Under the pieces are notes generated by a model that was not told the origin of the DNA, did no database searches, and saw only the letters and a program-made list of their open reading frames with translations. This document shows positions 1 to 8,082 of a stretch of 39,808 nucleotides of DNA, piece after piece. The stretch lies in assembly GCA_002497285.1 (NCBI GenBank), contig DANJ01000029.1, positions 1-39,808 of the forward strand, given 5' to 3'. Both the position numbers and the translations under genes were made by a program. Source of the DNA: Candidatus Pacearchaeota archaeon UBA92. GTDB taxonomy: Archaea; Nanobdellota; Nanobdellia; Pacearchaeales; GW2011-AR1. Each line of letters opens with the position of its first letter. Within the stretch, counting starts at the first letter, position 1.

Positions 1-38
1 AAATCTATTCCGGACAAAGCCCATTTATTCAGAATATC

Positions 39-770
39 TTACTGGTTTTCCTTACCTTCGTGAGAAATATTATAAGGGACAAATTCATCTCCCGACTTGA
101 TATATAATTCTTCATTTGCTTTTTGAGGTTCTGCGGTAATTACTTGGGCGGCAGGAGAATATAGATTAGGGAAATGCTCTCTTGCCTGATTGTCAATTGC
201 TAAGAAGCTCGCTGCTCCGAGGGCTGTTGCGGTAGCTGTTCGGTAAATTCCTCTTGGGCTTGGTCTTTCATGTGATCTTTTAGCACCCCTATTGAAAAAT
301 TTAGAGATAGGGTAGTCCATAATACCATCAACCGCATCAATCATAATTCCAAAACTAATACTTGCTCCAAAACCTGCAACCCCTGAGACCAAATAAGAAA
401 AAATATATCCTTCTGGTGTCCCATAGAGAGTTTCAGACAACTGACCTATCCAGCAACCGACTAATGCGCCGGGTAGTAATGCTATAGAAGAAGTAGTCTT
501 GCCCAAAAAATTTTTGTCGCCAGTCATGATTTTTGCGGAAATTGCGCCTAATAGTCCAGAGATAGTTGGACCGGATATTTGACCTTCAGGAAGGTACGTC
601 GCAAGCGCGGCGATTCCTGCTCCCGCTGTTGCTCCAATAGAAGTCAAGACAACGCCTTCAAGTGTCTTGGGCGTATCTGGAAGAATACTTACAAATTTAT
701 TGTATCCTCTTTCAAACCCATTAAGAGATTCATTCCGGGAATTTATTACAGCTTCTGAACTATTTGACAT
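39..770 (-). CDS. Multi-pass membrane protein, unknown function
   Basis: 243 aa. Hydrophobic Gly/Ala-rich stretches at about residues 40-60, 68-83, 96-112, 122-148 and 180-193 suggest four or five membrane helices, followed by a polar C-terminal tail. I recognise no family motif. A TATA-like box lies about 26 bp upstream of the ATG, so the gene probably has its own leaderless promoter. It lies downstream of, and codirectional with, the ABC permease unit and may be a separate envelope gene. Confidence 0.7.
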   Translation of the reverse strand: MSNSSEAVINSRNESLNGFERGYNKFVSILPDTPKTLEGVVLTSIGATAGAGIAALATYLPEGQISGPTISGLLGAISAKIMTGDKNFLGKTTSSIALLPGALVGCWIGQLSETLYGTPEGYIFSYLVSGVAGFGASISFGIMIDAVDGIMDYPISKFFNRGAKRSHERPSPRGIYRTATATALGAASFLAIDNQAREHFPNLYSPAAQVITAEPQKANEELYIKSGDEFVPYNISHEGKENQ

Positions 771-791
771 AATTATTTATTAGAATTCAAG

Positions 792-800
792 TATTTAAAA
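792..800 (-). promoter_or_regulatory. TATA box for the gene ending at 770
   Basis: TTTTAAATA on the minus strand, centred about 26 bp upstream of the ATG. This is the spacing of a leaderless archaeal promoter. Confidence 0.5.
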
Positions 801-853
801 CTTTCTTTTTAGTGTTACTTTAAAGTTAATATTAAGCAGTTACTTCTACCCCT

Positions 854-2065
854 TTATTCATATCTTAGTGCTTCTGTTGGCTTAATCCTTGCTGCTTGAA
901 TTGCTGGAAGTGTGCCAGATATTGCTCCCGCAAGAAATGCGAAAACGAGACAGCCTATAATTAACCATGAGGGAAATGCAACTGCTAAAAGCGTTGTTCC
1001 TAGTTGATTGACTGCGATATATTCTATTGTTTTTCCTATAATTATCCCTAAGATGACTCCCATTATTCCTCCGACTAATCCTAAAAGGCCAGATTCTATC
1101 AGAAAAATAAGAGTTATATCAGAATTTTTAGCTCCGACGGCCTTCATTACTCCAATTTCTTTCCTTCTTTCTACTACAGATGTATACATGGTATTTGCAA
1201 TTCCAATTCCTCCAACAATTAAGGAAAGACTAGCTATTCCTAACAAAAATCCGGTAATTATGTTTAGAATTGTTCCAATACTTGCTAACAGTTCTTCTGG
1301 AGTTAGAATTGTAAAGTCTTGAGTCTTTTCTGCTACGTCTCTTGAAGTTCTTAGTTTCTTTTCTACTCTAGCTGCAACAACAGAAATATCTTCTCCAGAC
1401 TCTACTTGAACTACTATATTATCAAATCTATCTGGAATTCCGAAAAGAGCTCTTGCCTCATCTATAGGCATTAGAATGTTTTTGTCATCTTGGGGATTTC
1501 CTATTCTTGATATCACTCCCCTTACCTTGAATTCAACATCATTGATTAATATTGTGTCTCCTGCAGTAACTGGTTTGTCAAAAACATTTCTATATTCGTA
1601 ATCATAGCCTATTGTTGTGTCTTTTGTGTCTCCTTTCTTTAATTGTCTTCCTTCTAATATACTCATACTTCCTGATTCAAGAAAAAGGTCCGCTGTTTCC
1701 AAGTCAATTCCTATAACATAAGTGTACCTAATCTGACTATGATATTCTATTTTTCCATTAGTTATTAAGAATCCGGTTATTTCTTTTACTCCTTGGACTT
1801 TCTTTATTACATCTAAATCTTTTTGTGTTAATTCTACTGCTCCTCCTGTTCCAGGACCTGCTAATTGTCCCCTAGGTTGAACGAAGAATTTGTCTGTTCC
1901 TAAAATACGGAATTGTTCTTCTACCGCTCCTTGTAATCCTAAAGACAATGCAATTAGGACAAAGATAGTTGCTATGGATACAAAGATTCCAATTAGTGTA
2001 AGCCAGCTTCTAAGTTTTCTTTTTCTTATGTTTCTTAATGCAAGGATGAAATAGTCGGAGATCAT
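854..2065 (-). CDS. ABC transporter permease, MacB/FtsX family
   Basis: 403 aa with the classical MacB layout: a cytoplasmic start (MISDYFILALRNIRKRKLRS), a first TM helix at about 21-45, an extracellular MacB_PCD-type domain at about 50-245, then three helices near 262-295, 315-345 and 362-390. The start of the second helix block (GGIGIANTMYTSVVERRKEI) is a family hallmark. Such permeases pair with a LolD/MacB-like ATPase and usually move lipids or peptides or transmit mechanical force, rather than importing solutes. It is the last gene of a seven-gene minus-strand unit. A paralogous permease lies at 3445-4656, so the two may form a heterodimer. The likely ATPase is at 23722-24447. Confidence 0.92.
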   Translation of the reverse strand: MISDYFILALRNIRKRKLRSWLTLIGIFVSIATIFVLIALSLGLQGAVEEQFRILGTDKFFVQPRGQLAGPGTGGAVELTQKDLDVIKKVQGVKEITGFLITNGKIEYHSQIRYTYVIGIDLETADLFLESGSMSILEGRQLKKGDTKDTTIGYDYEYRNVFDKPVTAGDTILINDVEFKVRGVISRIGNPQDDKNILMPIDEARALFGIPDRFDNIVVQVESGEDISVVAARVEKKLRTSRDVAEKTQDFTILTPEELLASIGTILNIITGFLLGIASLSLIVGGIGIANTMYTSVVERRKEIGVMKAVGAKNSDITLIFLIESGLLGLVGGIMGVILGIIIGKTIEYIAVNQLGTTLLAVAFPSWLIIGCLVFAFLAGAISGTLPAIQAARIKPTEALRYE

Positions 2066-2532
2066 CAGTCAGCTCCTCCTTCAGTATAAGATCTCCAATA
2101 TCTCTTTTGGGCTATGTTCTCTAAAGCTCTTTTTCTTACTTCAGGATAAGTCTCAGGCTCAAGTAATATTTTTTTATTTAAATAATTAAATCCTAAAAAA
2201 CCAAGAGATAGAGTGGTACCAAGGTATGCAGAAATGCAAATTAATCCTTCATTGATGTTGAGCCCATAATTTCTATTTAGATGCAGTGCAGTTACCGATG
2301 CTAAGGCTCCAACAAATGTCGAGCCACCCATATGGAGAGTAGTCAAATTGGCATCGCTATTTTTTCTTCCGAGATTTTTTAAATAATGGATATGTGTAGC
2401 TCTGTCCACGTCTGCATTATCTTTTGTCTCAAAAATTTCATTCCATTTTTCAGGATCTCTTCTTCTGGCGTTTAATAATTTTCTTACCCCTATTCTGTTC
2501 TGCCATTCATTTAATTTTCTTGCAGGGTTCAT
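2065..2532 (-). CDS. Small membrane protein of the ABC operon
   Basis: 155 aa, no recognised family. The polar, basic N-terminal half (Arg/Lys/Asn-rich, residues 1-60) is followed by two hydrophobic segments at about 72-90 and 98-118. Its stop overlaps the permease start at 2065, and its start overlaps the stop of the gene before it. It is therefore translationally coupled and probably works with the transporter or its substrate. Confidence 0.7.
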   Translation of the reverse strand: MNPARKLNEWQNRIGVRKLLNARRRDPEKWNEIFETKDNADVDRATHIHYLKNLGRKNSDANLTTLHMGGSTFVGALASVTALHLNRNYGLNINEGLICISAYLGTTLSLGFLGFNYLNKKILLEPETYPEVRKRALENIAQKRYWRSYTEGGAD

Positions 2533-2999
2533 TTTACCTTGTCCTCCAGACTTTTTCCTGCTCTCGGGATTATTCCTATTTTCCTTGCCAAGAAAACTGC
2601 GGCAGTTATATATACAGGCAAAAATATCATATCTGAAAATAATGAAGACCTTGATTCACTTACCCCTGAATCTATTAGATAATCCTGCATAAATGGCCTT
2701 GCTAATAAGTAAGCTCCGTCCAGCATAATAAGAGGGACTCCTAATTTTATATTATCTGTGATAAACCTCTTTGTATTGAACCTTTCATTTTGCATATAAT
2801 TCTCCCTATTATCTATGGCTTGCAGAGGGAGAAAAGCAGCCCATCCGGCGGCATAGCCTGCAATTGTAGAAAGTGCACCTATTATCTTCCCATTGTCTGT
2901 AAAATCTGCTGCGAGTTCTGAAACTCCAATTCCTGCGCCTATGACTGCAGCTGATGAAATTAATGAGTTTTTTATAAAAGACAAATATTTGTTCTTCAT
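2529..2999 (-). CDS. Small multi-pass membrane protein of the ABC operon
   Basis: 156 aa. Hydrophobic segments at about 9-28, 38-60, 84-104 and 125-145 suggest four helices. A 4-nt ATGA overlap joins it to both neighbours. No family recognised. Placement between two MacB-type permeases suggests an accessory subunit, which is inference from position only. Confidence 0.7.
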   Translation of the reverse strand: MKNKYLSFIKNSLISSAAVIGAGIGVSELAADFTDNGKIIGALSTIAGYAAGWAAFLPLQAIDNRENYMQNERFNTKRFITDNIKLGVPLIMLDGAYLLARPFMQDYLIDSGVSESRSSLFSDMIFLPVYITAAVFLARKIGIIPRAGKSLEDKVK

Positions 3000-3448
3000 C
3001 TTGCTGCCCCCAATCCGATTATATCAAAAGTCAGTCTGCCTTGATAAACTCCGCATTCAAATTCAAAATCACACACATAAGAAACTTGTCCTATCTGTTT
3101 TCTCATATAAACTAACCTCATTTCTGCTTTGATTTCTCCTGTAGGGATTTTACTAAATATTCTTGGAGAGATGGTCAAATGGCTTCTTTTCCTCACTGAA
3201 TGAAAATCAGAAAGGCATCCTATATTTCCCCCTCTTCTCATTTTTTCGTACATAGATGCGCAAACCATTTGACTTAAACAAATATCTGCATCTTCCTGCG
3301 CAGCTTCCTGATGAGTGCCATTTTGACCAATGATAAATCTCCCAGTCATAACTAGATTATCATCTATGGACATACTTTGTAAAAATCTCTGCTCTGGATT
3401 ATATAACTCCAGAACTTCGTTTATACTTTGCCTTGGAACTGCTATCAT
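2996..3448 (-). CDS. Soluble protein of the ABC operon, possibly hotdog fold
   Basis: 150 aa, no membrane segment. The pattern of an early helix (EDADICLSQMVCASMYEKM) followed by long beta strands (EMRLVYMRK, VSYVCDFEFECGVYQGRLTF) resembles hotdog-fold thioesterase/dehydratase-like proteins. I see no decisive catalytic motif, so the fold is only suggested. It is coupled by 4-nt overlaps to the upstream permease and the downstream membrane protein. An acyl-group or lipid role beside a MacB-type transporter would fit but is unproven. Confidence 0.7.
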   Translation of the reverse strand: MIAVPRQSINEVLELYNPEQRFLQSMSIDDNLVMTGRFIIGQNGTHQEAAQEDADICLSQMVCASMYEKMRRGGNIGCLSDFHSVRKRSHLTISPRIFSKIPTGEIKAEMRLVYMRKQIGQVSYVCDFEFECGVYQGRLTFDIIGLGAAR

Positions 3449-4656
3449 TTCCTCAATGCCTCCACAGGATTTAATTTGCTGGCTTGATAAGCAGGGACTA
3501 GACCAAAGAATAATCCGAGAGCTAGCGAGAATAGAATTGAACCTGCGATTAAAGGGATAGAAATGCTAACTTGTAATTCAATTCCTCCTAGGAAAGATGA
3601 GGCTAAGGAGGATATTCCGAATGCTAATGCTAATCCAAGAGCTGCACCTATAATTCCTCCGACCAAGCCAAGGAAAGCAGATTCTATGATGAAAATTAAC
3701 ATTATGTCTCTATTTTTTGCACCTATTGATTTCATTATTCCTATTTCTTTTGTTCTTTCTAAAACTGAAGTAAACATGGTGTTTGCTATTCCAATTCCTC
3801 CGATTAAGAGAGAGATGGCTGCAATTCCTGAAACAATAAGATTGATTATATTAAGAACTGTTGAGATGCTTGAAACGCTTTGCAGGGGCGTTTGGACAGA
3901 GAAAGTTTCTTCCCCTAGTTTTTCTTTTCTATCTTTTCTTAATGTTCTTTCTATCTCGTTGGAAACCTGTTCTAAATTATCTCTATTTTCAACTTGTACT
4001 ACAATTAAATCTATTTGGTCGTCTATTTTTAAAATTGATTTTAAGTCATCTGTAGGCATTAAGATTACAGAGTTTATCTGGAATGTGCTTCCTTTTTCTA
4101 GAATCCCTATGACTTCGAAATTTTCTCCTTGAATTTTTAGATTTGAACCTACTCTAATTGGTTTGTCAAAACTGTCATCTATGAAATCTGAACCAAGAAC
4201 AACTTTCTTTCTATCTCCGTCTTGAAGGAATCTTCCCTCTGCTATTTTTACATTTAAAGAATCTACTATTATTGCTCTCTTAACATCATCTGGAACATCG
4301 GCTATATACTTGAATTGTTTTACCTTATTGTATTCTACTGAAACAATTCTGATTAATCTGGGAATTACTTCATCTACCCCTCTGACTGATTCTATTAAAT
4401 CTACATCATGTGAGTTTAGTGCGACTATAGATGTTGCACCTGGAGGGCCAAGACCGTTTCCAGAATTTTGAACTGTTAATTTGTCTGCATCTAATGAAGC
4501 AAATTGTCCTAAGACTGCGCTTTCAAGTCCGTTTCCAAGAGAAATTAATGAGACAACTGCTGCAATTCCTATAAATATTCCAAGCATTGTTAACCAGGAA
4601 CGCAAACCTCTATGTTTTAGGTTCGAAAATGCTAGAGAAAAATAGTCTTTTAACAT
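3445..4656 (-). CDS. ABC transporter permease, MacB/FtsX family
   Basis: 403 aa, the same length and layout as the permease at 854-2065. TM1 is at about 21-45 (WLTMLGIFIGIAAVVSLISL), an extracellular domain spans about 50-250, and three helices sit in the C-terminal third. It carries the conserved block GGIGIANTMFTSVLERTKEI and ends with the usual KLNPVEAL motif. Being a paralog with the same domain order, it is a likely partner subunit. No ATPase lies in this gene cluster; the only MacB-type ATPase in the window is on the far side of the island. Confidence 0.92.
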   Translation of the reverse strand: MLKDYFSLAFSNLKHRGLRSWLTMLGIFIGIAAVVSLISLGNGLESAVLGQFASLDADKLTVQNSGNGLGPPGATSIVALNSHDVDLIESVRGVDEVIPRLIRIVSVEYNKVKQFKYIADVPDDVKRAIIVDSLNVKIAEGRFLQDGDRKKVVLGSDFIDDSFDKPIRVGSNLKIQGENFEVIGILEKGSTFQINSVILMPTDDLKSILKIDDQIDLIVVQVENRDNLEQVSNEIERTLRKDRKEKLGEETFSVQTPLQSVSSISTVLNIINLIVSGIAAISLLIGGIGIANTMFTSVLERTKEIGIMKSIGAKNRDIMLIFIIESAFLGLVGGIIGAALGLALAFGISSLASSFLGGIELQVSISIPLIAGSILFSLALGLFFGLVPAYQASKLNPVEALRK

Positions 4657-4663
4657 GGGACTT

Positions 4664-4945
4664 TCAACTTCCTGCCAAATGCTTCATCAAACCTTTTAAT
4701 TGGGCCATATCATCCATATCGAGACTGACACGACCTTGCTTTGATAGTTTGTATCTTCCTTCCCCTTGTCTGGTTGCATACATCTTTGCAATATTAAGAA
4801 TATTACCTGTTTGAGAAATTTCTGTCACAATATATCTCTTAGCACCCCTTGAGTTTTCAGGAATTCTTGTTTCCCAATCACTAAAAGTTCCTGGGCCTGC
4901 ATAAAAGACATTGTCGTTTTTAACAACTATCCTTGAGTCTACCAT
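4664..4945 (-). CDS. Small soluble protein of the ABC operon
   Basis: 93 aa from the ATG (MVDSRIVVKNDNV) that follows the previous stop by 1 nt. A longer frame exists upstream but would overlap the preceding gene by 68 bp, so the short start is preferred. The sequence is mixed alpha/beta, ending in a helical segment (LDMDDMAQLKGLMKHLAGS), with no membrane segment. Family not recognised. It lies 7 nt before the permease start. Confidence 0.6.
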   Translation of the reverse strand: MVDSRIVVKNDNVFYAGPGTFSDWETRIPENSRGAKRYIVTEISQTGNILNIAKMYATRQGEGRYKLSKQGRVSLDMDDMAQLKGLMKHLAGS

Positions 4946-4946
4946 T

Positions 4947-5795
4947 TTAACTTCTCTGCATACTTTTCTTGATTCTTCTTCTTTTAGCAATTGATCTCCA
5001 AACAAACCAAGCAATTATTACGACAATTCCTATTCCTATATACAAAGGAGTATTATTTTTCTTTATTAATCCAAGTTCTATTGCTCTATCTTGGGTATAT
5101 ACTTTTACAGGCAAGTCTATGCTTTTGGTAAACTTATTGTTATCAAAGTCTCTGTATTCAATAATTGCTGATAGAGAAGGATTGTTGCTGTTGAAGATTA
5201 CATTAAATGTTGCTGTTTCGAAATCATCTGAACTTACTGTTCCGATGTAAATATCATCTTCTGATAAAAGTGTAAATCCTGAAGGGACTGCTCTGACAGA
5301 AACGAATTTGGCATCTGCGAATCCCTTGTTTATTATCTTAAGACTTATTTTTCCTTCTTGTCCAATTATAGGATTTTCTGTATCTATTGAATAGGATAAT
5401 TCAGTTGTTCCTTCAACCTTTATTCCTATTGTACCTGTTCTTATTTTGGGAACGTCATTCTCATCGAAGGTTATTGTATAAGGTATTTGATAGTTCCCAG
5501 GAGTTATATCATTTGATGCTCTGATTACAAAATTAAATAATCCATCATCTCCAGAATTCAATTCGTCAAATCCATCTGAAGAACCTCTTACAGGTATGAA
5601 TGGAAGCCCTTTGAAATCTAAAGTAAGGACAACGTCCTGAATATCATCTATAAGTGTGTTTTCGACTCCAATTCTGATGCTTCCTTCTTTTCCAGGAGAA
5701 AATGAATCTGAGACTACTGAAGTTATTACTACAGCTGAAGCTAGATTTATTGTTAAAAATAACGCAAATATTAGTCCAAGTATCTGTGTTTTCAT
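4947..5795 (-). CDS. Surface protein with CARDB-like domains and C-terminal anchor
   Basis: 282 aa from ATG 5795. An N-terminal signal peptide (MKTQILGLIFALFLTINLAS) is followed by two beta-rich repeats of CARDB/COG1361 type at about 25-120 and 130-235 (for example ITPGNYQIPYTITF, then PIIGQEGKISLKIINKG). One TM helix lies at about 255-273, followed by a short basic cytoplasmic tail (RSIAKRRRIKKS). Longer in-frame starts upstream are rejected because the signal peptide sets the start. A TATA box lies 25 bp upstream. In DPANN and related archaea such proteins commonly accompany MacB-type ABC genes. Confidence 0.8.
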   Translation of the reverse strand: MKTQILGLIFALFLTINLASAVVITSVVSDSFSPGKEGSIRIGVENTLIDDIQDVVLTLDFKGLPFIPVRGSSDGFDELNSGDDGLFNFVIRASNDITPGNYQIPYTITFDENDVPKIRTGTIGIKVEGTTELSYSIDTENPIIGQEGKISLKIINKGFADAKFVSVRAVPSGFTLLSEDDIYIGTVSSDDFETATFNVIFNSNNPSLSAIIEYRDFDNNKFTKSIDLPVKVYTQDRAIELGLIKKNNTPLYIGIGIVVIIAWFVWRSIAKRRRIKKSMQRS

Positions 5796-5815
5796 ATTTT
5801 GATGTGTAGATTTGG

Positions 5816-5823
5816 GTTTAAAA
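5816..5823 (-). promoter_or_regulatory. TATA box of the permease operon
   Basis: TTTTAAAC on the minus strand, 25 bp before ATG 5795. It lies between that gene and the left end of the island, so the unit can be transcribed without readthrough from genes upstream. Confidence 0.5.
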
Positions 5824-5855
5824 GCGTTTCTATTGTAACTGAATAGGGAAGACAA

Positions 5856-5864
5856 ATTAGATAT
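5856..5864. repeat. 9-bp direct repeat, left edge of island
   Basis: ATTAGATAT, repeated in the same orientation at 23713-23721, where the recombinase gene meets the ABC ATPase gene. The two copies bracket all the accessory genes. It could be a target duplication or an attachment core. Nine AT-rich bases can also match by chance. Confidence 0.4.
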
Positions 5865-5869
5865 AATCG

Positions 5870-6006
5870 CTGTTATGTCTGGGTGAGCTTGCGAAAGGGT
5901 GCAACCCGTTCCCGAGCACCGCAACGAAGTGAGGAGCGCAGAGTTAAAATCACTTTTCTGGGTGGGGAATTTAATCTGACGCGCGCGTTTTTGAAAAACA
6001 AAAATA
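5870..6006. repeat. Left inverted repeat of the metallopeptidase/NTase cassette
   Basis: Blocks GTTATGTCT (5872-5880), TTAAAATCACTTTTCT (5944-5959), ACGCGCGC (near 5980) and GAAAAACAAAAAT (5994-6006) recur in the same order on the opposite strand at 8083-8167. This copy also contains about 65 extra bases after the first block (5881-5943), which can form their own GC-rich hairpins. The 385-bp non-coding stretch 5796-6180 holds this repeat, a folded element and a terminator-like hairpin, and no gene. Confidence 0.65.
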
Positions 6007-6008
6007 AA

Positions 6009-6075
6009 AAAAGAGCCCTAGAGAGTTCAAACCCTCGTCAAAAGTGGAGCTCGGCCGAACCGTTAGTGCTCTTTT
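6009..6075 (-). ncRNA. Candidate branched structured element
   Basis: An outer stem AAAAGAGC (6009-6016) with GCTCTTTT (6068-6075) encloses two small hairpins: GAGAG..CCCTC near 6021-6036 and CGG..CCG near 6052-6062. On the minus strand the one imperfect pair becomes G.U, and the fold is followed by a T-run, which favours minus-strand RNA downstream of the cassette genes. It is tRNA-sized but lacks tRNA consensus. No family recognised. Confidence 0.3.
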
Positions 6076-6147
6076 GCTTGTTGGTACATTCTGCTCAGGC
6101 AAATTTAAAAGATTTTTAAAGTTTATAAATTTTTAAAAAATAAAAAA

Positions 6148-6163
6148 GGCTCCGTGAGGAGCC
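6148..6163 (-). terminator. Intrinsic-type terminator hairpin
   Basis: GGCTCC, loop GTGA, GGAGCC, followed on the minus strand by a T-rich run. It lies just downstream of the stop of the 6181-6543 gene. A bacterial-style hairpin plus T-tract is not required in Archaea and may reflect the mobile history of the cassette. Confidence 0.55.
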
Positions 6164-6180
6164 AAATAAAAAAAACTAAA

Positions 6181-6543
6181 TTACAATTCTAAATCTATCC
6201 CGAGTTTATTGGCTACTTTTTTAAGTTCAGTTTCTACTTCTTCGGGTGAATTAAACATTCTTCCATATTCACTCTCACCTTCAGAAAAACCTTTTTCTAA
6301 ACCGTAGTCTCCAAGTCTAAATAGGAAAGAATAAACTAAAGGATTCAAGTTATACTCTCCTTCTTTAAGATTTATAACTAGACTCCACCCATCCCCTAAA
6401 TCGTCATTATCTCTTTTTCCAGCTTTTACTTCTTTTAAAAGTCTATTGACGAATTTTAAAAGATATTCATCTATTCTTTCTTTAGAAATCCTGTGATTTT
6501 GTAAATCATTCCATTCTTTGGGATACATTTCTTGAAGATTCAT
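6181..6543 (-). CDS. Small acidic hypothetical protein of the NTase cassette
   Basis: 120 aa from ATG 6543 (MNLQEMYPKEW), 1 nt after the previous stop. A longer upstream frame would run through most of the preceding gene. The sequence is helical at both ends (ERIDEYLLKFVNRLLKEVK; PEEVETELKKVANKLGIDL) with a central segment rich in Gly/Asp. No recognised family. Third gene of a three-gene minus-strand cassette bounded by inverted repeats. Confidence 0.6.
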   Translation of the reverse strand: MNLQEMYPKEWNDLQNHRISKERIDEYLLKFVNRLLKEVKAGKRDNDDLGDGWSLVINLKEGEYNLNPLVYSFLFRLGDYGLEKGFSEGESEYGRMFNSPEEVETELKKVANKLGIDLEL

Positions 6544-6544
6544 T

Positions 6545-6859
6545 TTAACTACCGCTTTTAATTGTTGGAACAATCCTATATCCTCCTTGACTTTGCATTC
6601 TTTCTTTAAAAGCCTTATGACTTTCTCCATCATTTTGCATTCCAACTTCTGTCTCACCAAAATTTTTTGGATTAATCAGGTTATAGAAATTTAGATTTCT
6701 ATCGTTGCTCTTGATATAATCTCCTTTTTTAATTTCAGCATACAGAGCACTAGCACTCAAAGATTCCAAATCTACAATGCTATAAACTCTTTCTCTTTGT
6801 GGTTCAGTTCTTTGCATTTGCATTGGTTGATACATTCCTAAAGTTTGTTCAAGTTGCAT
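6545..6859 (-). CDS. Hypothetical protein of the NTase cassette
   Basis: 104 aa. Met/Gln-rich start (LGMYQPMQMQRTEPQRER), then a short globular part (VYSIVDLESLSASALYAEI) and a C-terminal stretch with GGYRIVPTI. Its start overlaps the end of the metallopeptidase/NTase gene by 11 nt, so it is probably translated with it. Function unknown. Position suggests an antitoxin or partner of that protein, but no sequence motif shows this. Confidence 0.55.
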   Translation of the reverse strand: MQLEQTLGMYQPMQMQRTEPQRERVYSIVDLESLSASALYAEIKKGDYIKSNDRNLNFYNLINPKNFGETEVGMQNDGESHKAFKERMQSQGGYRIVPTIKSGS

Positions 6860-8015
6860 TCTTTTCGGTACCTCCTTTCAGTTGTATAGGTTTCTCGTTT
6901 TGAGAATATGAAAGTAAATCTTCTTTTGTAAACAATCTTTTACCTTCTCTTAAAGCTAAGGCATTTGCTAAATAAGTTTGAGAGTATCCTTCAAATTTAT
7001 TTTTTAAAAAATCGTTTTCTAAATTTTCATCTCTTAATCTTTGCATACGATAAGACCATTTTAGATTATGTTTTATTGCTTCTTCTGAAATTGGTTGAGA
7101 TAAAACTCTTCGTCTTGCTTGTTCAAAATAATCTCTATCTCCAAATATAAATTCTCCATTCATTAAAGGAATTAAAGTCCGAACATCAGAGTTTTTAATT
7201 CCTTTTCTTAAATCTCGTGGAGATTGCATTTTTACATCTAAAAAGTTAGAATGAGATTCTTGCGGATTTTCTCCAACCATAAAAACATCAATATCACTAA
7301 ATTCTTTTCTTGAACCATAAAGCAAAGCAAATATTACATTTTGAATTTTGTCTTTGTAAATCTCCCCCAACAAACTCTTAACTCTCTCCGCTGTCTTTCT
7401 CCTCGCCATTCCTTGAGAATACATAGTCGCTAAATTTCCATAATTTTCAGAAAAATTAATTACAGAATCAACCGATTCTTTATCTCCATTCTGTAAAGAA
7501 TCATATTTTCTTTCAAAATCTTCTCTTAAATTATGCTCTCCTGAAAGTAGATATTCTGTCCAAATTGCAAATAATTCATATCTGCCTAAATTCTCTTGTC
7601 TGAAATTTTCTAATTCTTGAAAAGTTTTATTTTGTTGTCTAAATCTTTGAACATCTTCTAAAGTAAATCTTCTTTCTTGAAATTCTTGTTTTTCTTCTTC
7701 TAATAGTCTTTTTTCTAAGTCAACTAATCTTCTTCCTGTTAAGTTTTGTTCGCAATATAATCCGTGCCCAAAATATTCATGGAATAAACTTAAAGAATTT
7801 TGGTCTTGAATTACTGCTGTTTGATTTCTCGGAAGATAAATTCCTGATGAATTTGGATTTAATCCTCTTTGTGTTGCAAATTCATTCCACTCTCTTTCTG
7901 GAATTTGTTCTAAAGAAGTTTGTTCTGATTTGTAACCGAGTAAATTTTGATAAAATTGGTTAGAAGAATCTAAGAGTGTTCTTATTTGGGGGGCTTGTAT
8001 TTGAACTTGCCCCAT
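6849..8015 (-). CDS. Fusion: metallopeptidase-like domain plus MNT-type nucleotidyltransferase
   Basis: 388 aa. The N-terminal half has a zinc-peptidase-like motif, FHEYFGHGLYCEQ at about residue 78, within a helical domain with a Glu/Gln/Arg-rich coiled segment at about 95-150. The centre has the nucleotidyltransferase signature LLYGSRKEFSDIDVFMV at about 233-249 (G-S then D-x-D), followed by a helical C-terminal region that could be HEPN-like. MNT/HEPN modules are known antitoxin-toxin or AMPylation systems, but a peptidase-like domain in the same chain is unusual. The protein probably acts in the cytoplasm, as it has no signal or TM segment. It leads a cassette framed by inverted repeats. 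Confidence 0.75.
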   Translation of the reverse strand: MGQVQIQAPQIRTLLDSSNQFYQNLLGYKSEQTSLEQIPEREWNEFATQRGLNPNSSGIYLPRNQTAVIQDQNSLSLFHEYFGHGLYCEQNLTGRRLVDLEKRLLEEEKQEFQERRFTLEDVQRFRQQNKTFQELENFRQENLGRYELFAIWTEYLLSGEHNLREDFERKYDSLQNGDKESVDSVINFSENYGNLATMYSQGMARRKTAERVKSLLGEIYKDKIQNVIFALLYGSRKEFSDIDVFMVGENPQESHSNFLDVKMQSPRDLRKGIKNSDVRTLIPLMNGEFIFGDRDYFEQARRRVLSQPISEEAIKHNLKWSYRMQRLRDENLENDFLKNKFEGYSQTYLANALALREGKRLFTKEDLLSYSQNEKPIQLKGGTEKNAT

Positions 8016-8036
8016 TTTTGTTTTTCAAGAATTCGG

Positions 8037-8072
8037 CATCTTGAGGTGCCATCACCTCTAAATATCAAGATG
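8037..8072 (-). promoter_or_regulatory. Leader hairpin before the metallopeptidase/NTase gene
   Basis: Nested stems lie 22-57 bp upstream of the start codon: CATCTT (8037-8042) with AAGATG (8067-8072), and GAGGTG (8043-8048) with CACCTC (8053-8058) around loop CCAT. An alternative pairing of GGCA (8035) with TGCC (8047) is possible. It may be a cis-regulatory hairpin or operator. Confidence 0.45.
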
Positions 8073-8082
8073 GCGCTTGTTT

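Noticed and set aside
1008..1322. Plus-strand open frame inside the permease gene
   Set aside because: Antisense shadow of a clear MacB-type permease; the same applies to 3563-4132 and other frames opposite strong genes.
4946..5014. Longer start for the 93-aa operon protein
   Set aside because: It overlaps the preceding gene by 68 bp, while ATG 4945 follows that gene's stop by 1 nt like the other genes of the operon.
6009..6075. tRNA gene
   Set aside because: Size and a GTTCAAAC-like loop suggest a tRNA, but D arm, anticodon arm and a proper acceptor are missing.
5881..6119. Plus-strand open frame through the spacer
   Set aside because: It runs through inverted repeats and hairpins, has no promoter or ribosome site, and its composition is unlike the genes.
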